This document shows positions 15,423-23,586 of a stretch of DNA of 64,000 nucleotides, in pieces. Source of the DNA: Rhodoferax sp. (GTDB lineage: Bacteria > Pseudomonadota > Gammaproteobacteria > Burkholderiales > Burkholderiaceae_C); assembly GCA_031291305.1 (NCBI GenBank), contig JARLJH010000040.1, positions 62,001 through 126,000 of the forward strand. Direction: 5' to 3'. The notes under the pieces were generated by a model, which was not told the origin of the DNA, did not search any database, and was given only the letters and a program-made list of their open reading frames with translations. Position 1 is the stretch's first letter. Each line of letters starts with the position of its first letter. The position numbers and the translations under genes are program-made.

Positions 15423-17666
15423 ATGAGAAGTACAGCAATCGATGTGACAGCCCCTGAGGCTGTCGATAAACCGGTTTTGCCGGTGGTGGCCGCCATCGCG
15501 CAAAGCCTGCCTGAGCATCCGCAAGCGCTGACGCGTGCGCGCGCCTTTGCCGAGCCGCTGCTGTCCTGCGAAACGCTGGACACTGGCGAAAACACGCTGG
15601 CCCATGCCGATGCGGTGGCCGTCATCCTGAAACACATTGGTGGTTCGGAGGCCATGCAGGCCGCCAGTTACCTGGTCTATGCCTGCGACCACCTGTACAA
15701 ACCGCAAGAGGTGATTGCCAAGGCCTTTGGCGACAATTTTGCCGCTCTGGCGATGGAAACCACCAAGCTGGTGCGGGTACAACGCCATACGCGCCAAGCC
15801 AAGGCAGCCCGCCCCGTGGCGCCTGCCGAGACGCCCGCAGAACAGCAGGCTGCGGCGGTTCAGACGGAGAACGTGCGCAAGATGCTGTTGGCGTTTTCAC
15901 GCGACCTGCGGGTGGTGATGCTGCGCCTGGCCTCGCGCCTGCAAACGTTGCGCTTTTTTGCTGCCACCAAGCTGCCGGTGCCGCAGGGTGTGGCGTCAGA
16001 GGCGCTGCAGGTGTTTGCACCCCTGGCCAACCGGCTGGGCATCTGGGAAATCAAGTGGGAGCTGGAAGACCTGGCGTTCCGGTTTCTGGAACCCGATACC
16101 TACAAACAGGTGGCTCGCCTGCTGGACGAAAAACGCGTTGAACGCGAAGCGCATATGGAGCGCATGCGCAGCCAGTTGGATCGCGACCTCAAGGCGCAAG
16201 GCATCGATGCCAAGGTGACGGGGCGACCCAAACACATTTACAGCATCGTCAAGAAGATGCGCGGCAAGTCGCTGGGATTTGAGCAGGTGTATGACATTCG
16301 GGCCATGCGCATTGTGGTGGCCAGCGTGCCCGAGTGTTATGGTGTCCTGAGCTGGGTGCACAACCATTTCACCCCCATTGCTGAGGAGTTTGACGATTAC
16401 ATCGCCAAGCCCAAGGTCAACGGCTACCAGTCCTTGCACACCGTGGTGCGCGACGCGGCCGGGCTGCCCACAGAGATCCAGATACGCACCCAGGCCATGC
16501 ATGATCACGCCGAAAACGGCGTTGCCGCGCACTGGGCCTACAAAGAGGCGGGTGCCAAGGGCTATGCCGGTGTGTCGGCCACAGGCGCCTATGACGCCAA
16601 GATTGCAGTGCTGCGCCAGCTGCTGGCGTGGGAGCGCGATCTGTCGGGCGTGCAGACGCAAAACCTGTTGGACGACCGCATTTATGTGCTGACGCCGGAC
16701 GCCAATATCGTCGAGCTGCCGCAGGGTGCCACGGCGGTGGACTTTGCCTACACTGTGCACACCGACCTGGGCCACCGTTGCCGTGGCGCGCGGGTGGACG
16801 GGGCCATGGTGCCGCTGAATACCCCGTTGAAGAACGGTCAAACCGTGGAAGTGACCGCTGCCAAAGAGGGCGGCCCGTCGCGCGACTGGCTCAACCCGGA
16901 ACTGGGCTATCTGGTCAGCCACCGCGCACGCACCAAGGTTCGCGCCTGGTTCAACGCGCTGGCGCAAAGTGAGACCATTGCCAAGGGCCGCGAAGCGGTT
17001 GAAAAGCTGCTGCAGCGCGAGGGCAAGACTGCTGTCAAGCTTGACGATCTGGCGGTGCAACTGGGCTTTGACAATGCCAACGCCTTGTTTGAAGACGTGG
17101 GCAAGGACGAGTTTTCACTGCGTAGCATTGAACAAGTGCTGCGCCCGCCTGAGGCACCTCACTTTGACGCCAATGCGCCGCTGTTGCGCAAACCGCGATC
17201 AGGTGACAACCCTACCAAGGGCGGCTTGCTGGTGGTGGGCGTGGACTCGCTCATGACGCAGATGGCCAAGTGCTGCAAGCCGGCGCCGCCCGATGCGATT
17301 TGTGGCTTTGTCACGCGCGGTAAGGGCGTCAGCGTGCACCGCAAGGACTGCAGCAACCTGCGTGAGATGGTCGCCAAAAATGGTGAGCGCCTGATTGATG
17401 TGGAGTGGGGCGTGACGCAGGTGGCGTCCGGCTCCGTCTATCCTGTGGATGTGGCGGTGCATGCGCAGGACCGCCAGGGCTTGCTGCGCGACATTTCCGA
17501 GGTGTTCACCAAGGAAAAGATGAACGTGATTGGCGTGCAGACCCAGACCATCAAAGGCATTGCCTGGATGACCTTTACCGTCGAGGTGTCGGACTCGGGG
17601 CGCCTGAACAAGGTGCTGGGCCTGGTGGCCGAGCTGCCCGGCGTGAATTCCGCACGTCGCAAGTAA
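15423..17666 (+). CDS. relA: GTP pyrophosphokinase RelA, (p)ppGpp synthetase I
   Basis: About 747 residues from the ATG at 15423, which has AGGGA 11 bases upstream; a GTG at 15414 is too close to that site. The N-terminal pseudo-hydrolase domain lacks the HDxxED motif (YLVYACDHL stands where LLHDVVED would be). The synthetase domain carries EFDDYIAKPKVNGYQSLHT with the acidic ExDD signature near residues 322-325, which marks monofunctional RelA rather than SpoT (RxKD). TGS, a zinc-finger-like segment (CCKPAPPDAICGF) and a C-terminal ACT domain follow. It makes (p)ppGpp on stalled ribosomes. A dispersed repeat begins immediately after the stop codon. Confidence 0.93.
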   Translation: MRSTAIDVTAPEAVDKPVLPVVAAIAQSLPEHPQALTRARAFAEPLLSCETLDTGENTLAHADAVAVILKHIGGSEAMQAASYLVYACDHLYKPQEVIAKAFGDNFAALAMETTKLVRVQRHTRQAKAARPVAPAETPAEQQAAAVQTENVRKMLLAFSRDLRVVMLRLASRLQTLRFFAATKLPVPQGVASEALQVFAPLANRLGIWEIKWELEDLAFRFLEPDTYKQVARLLDEKRVEREAHMERMRSQLDRDLKAQGIDAKVTGRPKHIYSIVKKMRGKSLGFEQVYDIRAMRIVVASVPECYGVLSWVHNHFTPIAEEFDDYIAKPKVNGYQSLHTVVRDAAGLPTEIQIRTQAMHDHAENGVAAHWAYKEAGAKGYAGVSATGAYDAKIAVLRQLLAWERDLSGVQTQNLLDDRIYVLTPDANIVELPQGATAVDFAYTVHTDLGHRCRGARVDGAMVPLNTPLKNGQTVEVTAAKEGGPSRDWLNPELGYLVSHRARTKVRAWFNALAQSETIAKGREAVEKLLQREGKTAVKLDDLAVQLGFDNANALFEDVGKDEFSLRSIEQVLRPPEAPHFDANAPLLRKPRSGDNPTKGGLLVVGVDSLMTQMAKCCKPAPPDAICGFVTRGKGVSVHRKDCSNLREMVAKNGERLIDVEWGVTQVASGSVYPVDVAVHAQDRQGLLRDISEVFTKEKMNVIGVQTQTIKGIAWMTFTVEVSDSGRLNKVLGLVAELPGVNSARRK

Positions 17667-17710
17667 AAACAGCCTGTAGCCCAGGTATAACAAAGGCTAG
17701 TAGCTGCATA
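17665..17710 (-). repeat. Dispersed palindromic repeat between relA and sbcB
   Basis: On the minus strand: TGCAGCTACTAGCCTTTG, spacer, CTGGGCTACAGGCTGTTTTT, matching the family order with a T-rich tail. It begins inside the relA stop codon and ends about 30 bases before the sbcB start. Confidence 0.7.
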
Positions 17711-17740
17711 TTCAGTAGCGAAACACACATTGATGTCTGT

Positions 17741-19183
17741 ATGACCCACACCTTTCTCTGGCACGACTACGAAACTTTTGGCATTAACACCCGACGCGCC
17801 CGACCGGCCCAGTTTGCCGCCATTCGCACCGATGCCGACTTGAACCAGCTTGGTGAGCCCATCATGCTGTACTGCCAGCCCGCCAACGACTTTTTGCCCG
17901 AGCCGCAGTCCTGCCTGATCACCGGCATCACCCCGCAGGAGTGTCTGGAAAAAGGCTTACCCGAGCATCAGTTTGCTGCCCAGATCGAACAAGCCCTGGC
18001 CTGGCCCGGCACCGTGGGTGTGGGCTACAACACCATTCGCTTTGACGATGAAATCACCCGCTTCATGTTCTGGCGCAACCTGATCGACCCCTACGCTCGC
18101 GAATGGCAAAACGACTGTGGCCGCTGGGACTTGCTCGACGTGGTGCGCACCGCCTACGCCTTGCGCCCCGAGGGCATCCAGTGGCCCGTGACCCCCGAGG
18201 GCAAACCCAGCTTCAAGCTCACCGACCTGACTGCCGCCAACGGCCTGGTGCACGAGTCGGCGCACGATGCCTTGAGCGATGTGCACGCCACCATCGCGCT
18301 GGCCCGCCTGATCAAGGCCGCACAGCCGCGGCTGTTTGACTTCTGCTTTGGCCTGCACAAAAAAGACCGCGTGCTGGCCGAGCTGGGCCTGCCCACCACC
18401 CAGGCCAGCGCCCGGCCTTTTTGGCACATCTCTGGCATGTTCGCCCCCGAACGGGGTTGCCTGGCCCTGATGTGGCCGCTGGCCATGCATCCGGGCAACA
18501 AAAACGAGCTGCTGGCCTGGGATCTGGCCCATGACCCGAGCGAATTGGCCAGCTTGAATGCCGAGCAACTGCGCTTGCGCCTGTTCACCCGAACGGCAGA
18601 TTTACCCGAAGGCGTGCGCCGCTTGCCGCTGAAATCCGTACACCTGAACAAATCGCCCATGGTGATGAGCAACCTGAAGGTGTTGAGCGACACCCAGGCG
18701 CGGCGCTGGGGTGTGGATGTGGCCGCGCAACTGCAACACGCGGCGCTGGCGCGCGACCTGCCCGACATGAGCGCCATCTGGGCCGAGGTGTTCAAGCGTG
18801 ACGCCAACGGGCCGGTGGATGTGGACGAAGACCTGTACGGCGGCTTTGTCGGTAACGCCGACCGCCGCCGCTTGAATGACTTACGCCAGAGCCCACCCGA
18901 ACAGCTGGCCAAAGCCCGACCGGCTTTTGAAGATGATCGGCTGAGTGAATTGCTGTGGCGCTACCGTGCCCGCAATTTCCCGACGAGTCTGTCAGCCGAA
19001 GAAGCCACCCGCTGGGACGCCCACAGGGCCGCGCGCCTGCTGGAAGGCGAGGGCGGCGCACTCACCCTGACCGCGCTGTTTGATGAACTCGACAAATTGG
19101 CCGAAACCGCTGATGAGCGCGGCGAGGCCATTTTGGGTGCGCTGTATGACTACGCGGAGATGATTGCGCCGCAGGGGGATTGA
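17741..19183 (+). CDS. sbcB: Exodeoxyribonuclease I
   Basis: A protein of 480 residues from the ATG at 17741; the open frame extends far upstream inside relA but the family start MTHTFLWHDYETFG is unmistakable. DEDDh exonuclease motifs are visible: DYET (Exo I), YNTIRFDDE (Exo II) and the HDALSDVHAT block (Exo III) with His and Asp. The SH3-like and helical C-terminal domains of ExoI follow. It digests single-stranded DNA 3' to 5' in recombination and mismatch repair. The length is close to the E. coli enzyme. Confidence 0.93.
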   Translation: MTHTFLWHDYETFGINTRRARPAQFAAIRTDADLNQLGEPIMLYCQPANDFLPEPQSCLITGITPQECLEKGLPEHQFAAQIEQALAWPGTVGVGYNTIRFDDEITRFMFWRNLIDPYAREWQNDCGRWDLLDVVRTAYALRPEGIQWPVTPEGKPSFKLTDLTAANGLVHESAHDALSDVHATIALARLIKAAQPRLFDFCFGLHKKDRVLAELGLPTTQASARPFWHISGMFAPERGCLALMWPLAMHPGNKNELLAWDLAHDPSELASLNAEQLRLRLFTRTADLPEGVRRLPLKSVHLNKSPMVMSNLKVLSDTQARRWGVDVAAQLQHAALARDLPDMSAIWAEVFKRDANGPVDVDEDLYGGFVGNADRRRLNDLRQSPPEQLAKARPAFEDDRLSELLWRYRARNFPTSLSAEEATRWDAHRAARLLEGEGGALTLTALFDELDKLAETADERGEAILGALYDYAEMIAPQGD

Positions 19184-19207
19184 GCGAACCGGTTGGCTCA
19201 GGTTGGC

Positions 19208-19492
19208 TCAAACACCAACGAGAGGGTGAGTTTCCGGCTTGCTGTCGACGTGGCTCCAAAAGTCATCGCTCACCATAAACTGCGGATAGGTCGCCTTGTG
19301 TTGCTCGGCCAGATAGTGCAGGGCCATGAGAACATCGGTCTGAAAGCCTCGCCGGGTTCCACCACGGGTGCCGTGCAGCAAGCCTTCCATATAAGCTACA
19401 AAACTGTCACGCCCCCAATACTCTTGGAGTTTGACGCCGATGTGGGGGAACGCCAGATTGACGACATTGAATTGCGGGTTGTTTTCAAGCAC
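19208..19492 (-). CDS. Small conserved-looking hypothetical protein
   Basis: 94 residues starting at a GTG with a strong ribosome site GGAGGA (19501-19506) eight bases before it, which supports real translation. The product (MLENNPQFNVVNLAFPHIGVKLQEYWG... MALHYLAEQHK... HVDSKPETHPLVGV) has no signal peptide or membrane helix and no motif I recognise. It is convergent with sbcB and about 450 bases from the RRM gene, read the other way. The function is unknown. Confidence 0.65.
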   Translation of the reverse strand: MLENNPQFNVVNLAFPHIGVKLQEYWGRDSFVAYMEGLLHGTRGGTRRGFQTDVLMALHYLAEQHKATYPQFMVSDDFWSHVDSKPETHPLVGV

Positions 19493-19941
19493 GGCGAAAC
19501 TCCTCCTGTATCGGCTACGACCATCATGTATTCATTGCATGAACGGCTGTTAAATGTATTGCATCCAGCCCCTATTTGAAAGGGCAAATGTCAATGGATA
19601 GTCTGGCCGTCAGGCCCGAATCCACGAGCGAGAGTAAAATATGATCGTTACTGCAGTTTGCTTACCTTGGCAGTAGCTGAAGTCTGACACGGTTTGCGGC
19701 AATCCACACGCCGCCTCCGCACCTTTTTGACCGCTAATTCCGGTCGTCCCGGCCGTCAAACTCCCCACGCGGCGAGCTTAATTTACGGTTTGATTTTTCC
19801 TGATTCGTTCGAACCTGGTCCTCTTGTTTGCTTGGTCCTGTCCAAGCGGCACCTTCGTTGATAGTTTTTAACAAGAACCGTCATTCCCCCTGCGTCACGC
19901 TGTTCAATAAAACGGCGGTCGCTTTTTTGAAAGATCCCAAA
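19493..19941. other. Long intergenic region / probable leader of the RRM gene
   Basis: 449 bases without a recognisable gene. It holds the ribosome site of the small minus-strand gene and, towards the RRM gene, dyads such as TACTGC (19649-19654)/GCAGTA (19670-19675) and GACCG-CTAATTC-CGGTC. A frame is open in phase with the RRM gene from 19828 but has no start signal. The upstream half probably contains the RRM promoter; a structured 5' leader is inferred. Confidence 0.35.
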
Positions 19942-20232
19942 ATGGGTAAGAAACTCTATGTCGGCAACCTCTCCTATTCAGTTGACGACCAATCCCTGAA
20001 TCAAAGCTTCTCTGATTTTGGTACTGTCTCGTCTGCCAAGGTGTTGATGGACCGCGACAGTGGCCGGTCAAAGGGCTTTGGTTTTGTAGAAATGTCGAGC
20101 GACGCTGAGGCCCAAGCGGCCATCAGCGGTATGCACGGCAAATCCGTCGATGGCCGTGACATGGTAGTCAATGAAGCCCGGCCGATGGAGCCGCGTACCG
20201 GTGGCTACAGTGGTGGCAACAACCGCTACTGA
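19942..20232 (+). CDS. RRM-domain RNA-binding protein
   Basis: A protein of 96 residues, almost entirely one RNA recognition motif: RNP2 LYVGNL at the N-terminus and RNP1 KGFGFVEM in the middle, with a short Gly-rich tail (GGYSGGNNRY). The start is the ATG at 19942 after GAAAGATCCCAAA; the upstream in-frame extension does not resemble the family. Such single-RRM proteins are common in Burkholderiales and cyanobacteria, often cold-induced, and bind RNA; the targets are unknown. A strong terminator follows, and a long untranslated leader is likely. Confidence 0.9.
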   Translation: MGKKLYVGNLSYSVDDQSLNQSFSDFGTVSSAKVLMDRDSGRSKGFGFVEMSSDAEAQAAISGMHGKSVDGRDMVVNEARPMEPRTGGYSGGNNRY

Positions 20233-20250
20233 AATTAGCACCTCAGTGAA

Positions 20251-20278
20251 AAAACCGGCCTCCTGGCCGGTTTTCTTT
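20251..20278 (+). terminator. Rho-independent terminator after the RRM gene
   Basis: Perfect 10-base stem AAAACCGGCC / GGCCGGTTTT around the loop TCCT, followed by TCTTT. Its symmetry may let it also serve the convergent cyclase gene. Confidence 0.9.
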
Positions 20279-20312
20279 GGTCGGCCCGATCATGCGAGAA
20301 CGCTGGTCTTGC

Positions 20313-21452
20313 CTAGCCCGGTGCGCTGGCGTTGACACGATTGCGGCCTGCCTTCTTGGCGGCATACAGTGCGCTGTCGGCGGCAGCAATCAACGCGTCG
20401 ACAGTGCGGCCATCCTGCGGAAAAGTCGCCACGCCAAAAGAGGCGGTCACTGCAATCAGTGAGGTGCCACAGGTCACAGGTTCGGCAGCCAGTGCATTAC
20501 ACAACAACTCTGCCCGCTCGATTGCGTTGCCTTTCGACATTTGCGGCAGCACCAATAGAACCTCTTCTCCGCCGTAACGGCAGCAGACATCACTGCCGCG
20601 TGCGTGCTTCGTCAGCAGCGCGCCAAAGACCCGCAAAACCTCGTCGCCAGCCAGATGTCCATAACGGTCATTGACTAACTTGAAGTGGTCGAGATCGCTC
20701 ATGATCACACTGACCGGGTGACCATGGCGTCTGGCGGCAACAATCTCCCGAACCAGGGTCTCTTCCATGTAGCGCCGGTTGTAGAGTCCGGTCAGTACAT
20801 CATGCGTTGACTGGTGTAGTAGGCTCTTTTGCAAATCCTGCACCTTCCGCTCTGTGCGGGTGCGCTCTGTGACGTCCATGATCAGACTGATCAGCGCCAA
20901 TTTGCCGTTGTGCTCCATCGTGCTGCTGTATACCTCGACATCGATCACGACACCATCCCGGCGCAAACCGTGGAATACGTAGTTAGACGGCGCCACCTTG
21001 TTTTTGAGTCGTTGGCGAATTTTCTCGGCAATCATCGACCGCTCTTGCTCAATGGCGGTATCGAGTACAGCCATTCCCCGAACTTCGTCGGCGCTGTAGC
21101 CAAATATTTCATGGAACTTCGCATTGGTGTAACTGAACTTGCCATCTTCAATGATTGCGATGCCAACCAGGGATTGGTTCACCAGACCATGGAATTTCAG
21201 CTCGGATTCGCGCAAAGCGTAGGTGATTTTTTCGTTTTCATGCAGGGCCGCTTCCAATTTCTTCGTTCGGCTACGCACCTGCTCCTCCAGCACAACTGCC
21301 GATTGGAACAGGGTGAAGTCAGTTCCCTCGACACTCGTGCTACGTTCTGCCCGATCCATCAAGGAGCGGATGATCTTGTTTTTTCGCGCGATTTCGCCTC
21401 TCAGGGCCTCGGCTTCCGAGGTTGCCGTTGGTGCTCCTGGCTCAGACATCAT
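20313..21452 (-). CDS. PAS-GGDEF diguanylate cyclase, partner of a FIST sensor
   Basis: A soluble protein of 379 residues. An N-terminal coiled coil (about 12-80), one PAS domain (about 85-200) and a GGDEF domain (about 210-375) are seen. The active site reads GGEEV (294-298), with Val in place of the usual Phe; the catalytic acidic residues remain. An RxxD inhibitory site (RGSD) lies five residues before it. The start overlaps the end of the FIST gene by 11 bases, so ligand sensing by FIST probably feeds this cyclase. Convergent with the RRM gene across a bidirectional-looking terminator. Confidence 0.88.
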   Translation of the reverse strand: MMSEPGAPTATSEAEALRGEIARKNKIIRSLMDRAERSTSVEGTDFTLFQSAVVLEEQVRSRTKKLEAALHENEKITYALRESELKFHGLVNQSLVGIAIIEDGKFSYTNAKFHEIFGYSADEVRGMAVLDTAIEQERSMIAEKIRQRLKNKVAPSNYVFHGLRRDGVVIDVEVYSSTMEHNGKLALISLIMDVTERTRTERKVQDLQKSLLHQSTHDVLTGLYNRRYMEETLVREIVAARRHGHPVSVIMSDLDHFKLVNDRYGHLAGDEVLRVFGALLTKHARGSDVCCRYGGEEVLLVLPQMSKGNAIERAELLCNALAAEPVTCGTSLIAVTASFGVATFPQDGRTVDALIAAADSALYAAKKAGRNRVNASAPG

Positions 21453-22602
21453 CGATCCTCATCGCGTCGGCGCCGATCGCTATGCCGACCAAGGTCTGGT
21501 TCACGTGAACGCCCTGAAACTGTTCGCCATAGGTGTGGAAGCCAACGGTGTTGTTTTGCCGATAAACAGCGTCGATCAGGTCTTTGGACGGACTTTGGAA
21601 AATCTCCAGTTTGCGCAGAATGCATTCGCAGGCGAGTACCAGTTGTGGTGTGCCGATCTCCTCGCGTATCCGGGTGAAGGCTTGCTCCAGATTCTCCAAA
21701 AGGTTCACACCCTTTGCAACCCGAAAAACCAACCCATCCTCAATGGCACAGAAAAAAGTCAGACTGCCATCCGGGTTAACTGATTGCACGGAGCGCACAT
21801 AGTTTGTCGAGTCGATCCGTACAACGACCGGTGAGGCTGCGAAGCTGGCGGGACCAAGATGGCTTGCATCAACGCCCAGAATGCGTGCGTATTCCGTGGT
21901 GGCAGGCCATCCATTGATTTCCTTGACGACGCGATGGCTAGCGTCTGCTTCGGTGACGACGAGCCGTTCATCTGTGGCGACAAAATGTTGGGTTTTGAAG
22001 AGTCTGAACGGCAATGGTGTGGTAACCAGCGTCAGAACAGCGCTATCAATATGGAAACAGCCCTCTGAATACACCCGCGTGCACCCAAAACTCACACCGT
22101 CACCAGCTGACCCTCCGACCAATGGGCATTTGCCCAGCGCACTTTGCAAAGCGCGAGTAACCGGCTCTTCACGCATCGACAAACCATCAGTCAACAGCAG
22201 TCCAAAGCTGTTAAGGGTTGTTGCGTGCGGTGCCTGTACTTCCAGCTTTTGCAGCAATTCCTGTACGAATGTCTGGCCCCTGTCGGCTTCAAATTGCTGT
22301 AAGTGATCAATGTGACCGCTGACAGCGGTAAAACTGCTGGCCGGAAAGCTCGCACCGGTCAGACTGTTGTCTTGATAACCGGAAGGGCCAATCTCGCCGG
22401 CCGTTGTACAACCTACGACCTGAACCCCACCAAAAAGACGCTTCATTTCCCTGGCCAGCAGTTCCAAATCGTACGTGCTGGAGCAGAAGAAAATAACCAG
22501 CGCCATATCTGGCTGGGCTACTGCAGTGTGAAACTCTTGCACGGCCTCCAGCGCATTGATTCTGCAGGACTGCGCTCTGCGTATGCGAGGAAGATTTTCC
22601 AT
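21442..22602 (-). CDS. FIST N/C domain sensory protein
   Basis: About 386 residues from the ATG at 22602, chosen because AGGA lies 6 bases upstream; the frame is open to 22662. The N-terminal FIST domain (LVIFFCSSTYDLELLAREMKRLFGGVQVVGCTTAGEIGPSGY) and the C-terminal FIST_C region (VNPDGSLTFFCAIEDGLVFRVAKG, ...VGFHTYGEQFQGVHVNQT) are clear. FIST domains are predicted small-ligand sensors coupled to kinases, cyclases or methyl-accepting proteins. No membrane segment, so sensing is cytosolic. It overlaps the PAS-GGDEF gene and is divergent from a second c-di-GMP operon. Confidence 0.88.
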   Translation of the reverse strand: MENLPRIRRAQSCRINALEAVQEFHTAVAQPDMALVIFFCSSTYDLELLAREMKRLFGGVQVVGCTTAGEIGPSGYQDNSLTGASFPASSFTAVSGHIDHLQQFEADRGQTFVQELLQKLEVQAPHATTLNSFGLLLTDGLSMREEPVTRALQSALGKCPLVGGSAGDGVSFGCTRVYSEGCFHIDSAVLTLVTTPLPFRLFKTQHFVATDERLVVTEADASHRVVKEINGWPATTEYARILGVDASHLGPASFAASPVVVRIDSTNYVRSVQSVNPDGSLTFFCAIEDGLVFRVAKGVNLLENLEQAFTRIREEIGTPQLVLACECILRKLEIFQSPSKDLIDAVYRQNNTVGFHTYGEQFQGVHVNQTLVGIAIGADAMRIDDV

Positions 22603-22749
22603 CTCAATTCCTGTTGTGGCCACCATTGGTTTGAGGGCCTTTTCATTGTTTATAGCTCCCAACGAATTTTGATGATAAACCTGCTGGCGATGTGCACTTC
22701 TGCACTGCGCGGTGCCTTGGATGTGCCAAAGGGCATTTCAGACTCGTTT

Positions 22750-22767
22750 TGCCTACAATAGTAGGCA
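22750..22767. promoter_or_regulatory. Palindrome overlapping a -10-like box before the binding-protein operon
   Basis: TGCCTAC-AATA-GTAGGCA is a perfect 7-base dyad ending about 20 bases before the ATG. It contains TACAAT (22754-22759), a good -10 match, so a repressor bound here would block the promoter. Alternatively it is a hairpin close to the ribosome site (TTGGAG). Confidence 0.45.
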
Positions 22768-22785
22768 TTACAAGTTGGAGACACC

Positions 22786-23586
22786 ATGCGCAAGATCGCC
22801 TTGTCGTTGGCATTCGTGGCGGCGATATTCACCCCGCACATATGCCTGGCACAAAGCCCGGTTGGTGGTCACCTTGATCACATACTGGCAACACACACCT
22901 TGCGTGTTTGCATCTGGCCAGACTACTACAGCATCACCTACCGCAACCCAAAAACACAGCTTTTGAGCGGAATCGACATCGATTTGGCCACTGAATTGGG
23001 CAAAGACCTGGGTGTTACCGTCCAGTTTGTGGATAGTTCGTTTTCAAAGCTGATTGAAGACGTGACCCAGGACCATTGTGACGTTGCCATGTTTGCCATT
23101 GGCATCACCCCCGCCCGCGCAGAGAAACTGCGTTTTACCCAGCCCCATCTGGCGAGCGATATTTATGCGGTCACTTCGAAGACAAATCGCCGCATCAAAG
23201 GCTGGGATGACATTGACAAAGTTGGCTCAGTGGTGGCCGTTGCCAAGGGCACGCTGCATGAGCCGATCATGAAAGAAATGCTCAAGTCCGCGCAATTGCT
23301 GGTTCTCGACACCCCGTTTGCCAGAGAGCAGGAAGTTCAGTCCGGCCGCGCCGACGTGTTCATGACGGACTACCCCTACAGCTTGCGTTTCCTAGCCAAT
23401 GCCGACTGGGCGAGACTGGTGTCCCCGCCCCGCATCTATCACATCACACCCTACGCTTTTGCTGTCAAACCCGGTGACGACGCCTGGCTTGCACGGCTGG
23501 ATGAATTTGTTGCTGCCATCAAACGTGATGGCCGCTTGATGGCCGCAGCCAAACACTACAAACTCGACCCCATCGTCGCCCAATGA
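22786..23586 (+). CDS. Periplasmic solute-binding protein, family 3
   Basis: A 266-residue exported protein with a classical signal peptide (cleavage likely after CLA, residue 22) and ribosome site TTGGAG. The mature part matches amino-acid-type binding proteins (SBP_bac_3): TLRVCIWPDYYSITYRNP, SGIDIDLATELGKDLGV, DVAMFAIGITPARAEKLRFTQPH. No transporter permease or ATPase is nearby. Its stop overlaps the next gene's start by ATGA, so it is co-translated with a membrane GGDEF-EAL protein and probably acts as its ligand-binding subunit, as NspS does for MbaA in Vibrio. The ligand is unknown. Confidence 0.88.
   Translation: MRKIALSLAFVAAIFTPHICLAQSPVGGHLDHILATHTLRVCIWPDYYSITYRNPKTQLLSGIDIDLATELGKDLGVTVQFVDSSFSKLIEDVTQDHCDVAMFAIGITPARAEKLRFTQPHLASDIYAVTSKTNRRIKGWDDIDKVGSVVAVAKGTLHEPIMKEMLKSAQLLVLDTPFAREQEVQSGRADVFMTDYPYSLRFLANADWARLVSPPRIYHITPYAFAVKPGDDAWLARLDEFVAAIKRDGRLMAAAKHYKLDPIVAQ

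Noticed and set aside
15423-17666. Bifunctional SpoT/Rel with (p)ppGpp hydrolase activity
   Set aside because: The HDxxED hydrolase motif is missing and the synthetase has the acidic ExDD form, so it is a monofunctional RelA.
22786-23586. ABC importer subunit in a transport operon
   Set aside because: No permease or importer ATPase is adjacent, and the gene overlaps a c-di-GMP receptor gene, so a sensory role is favoured.
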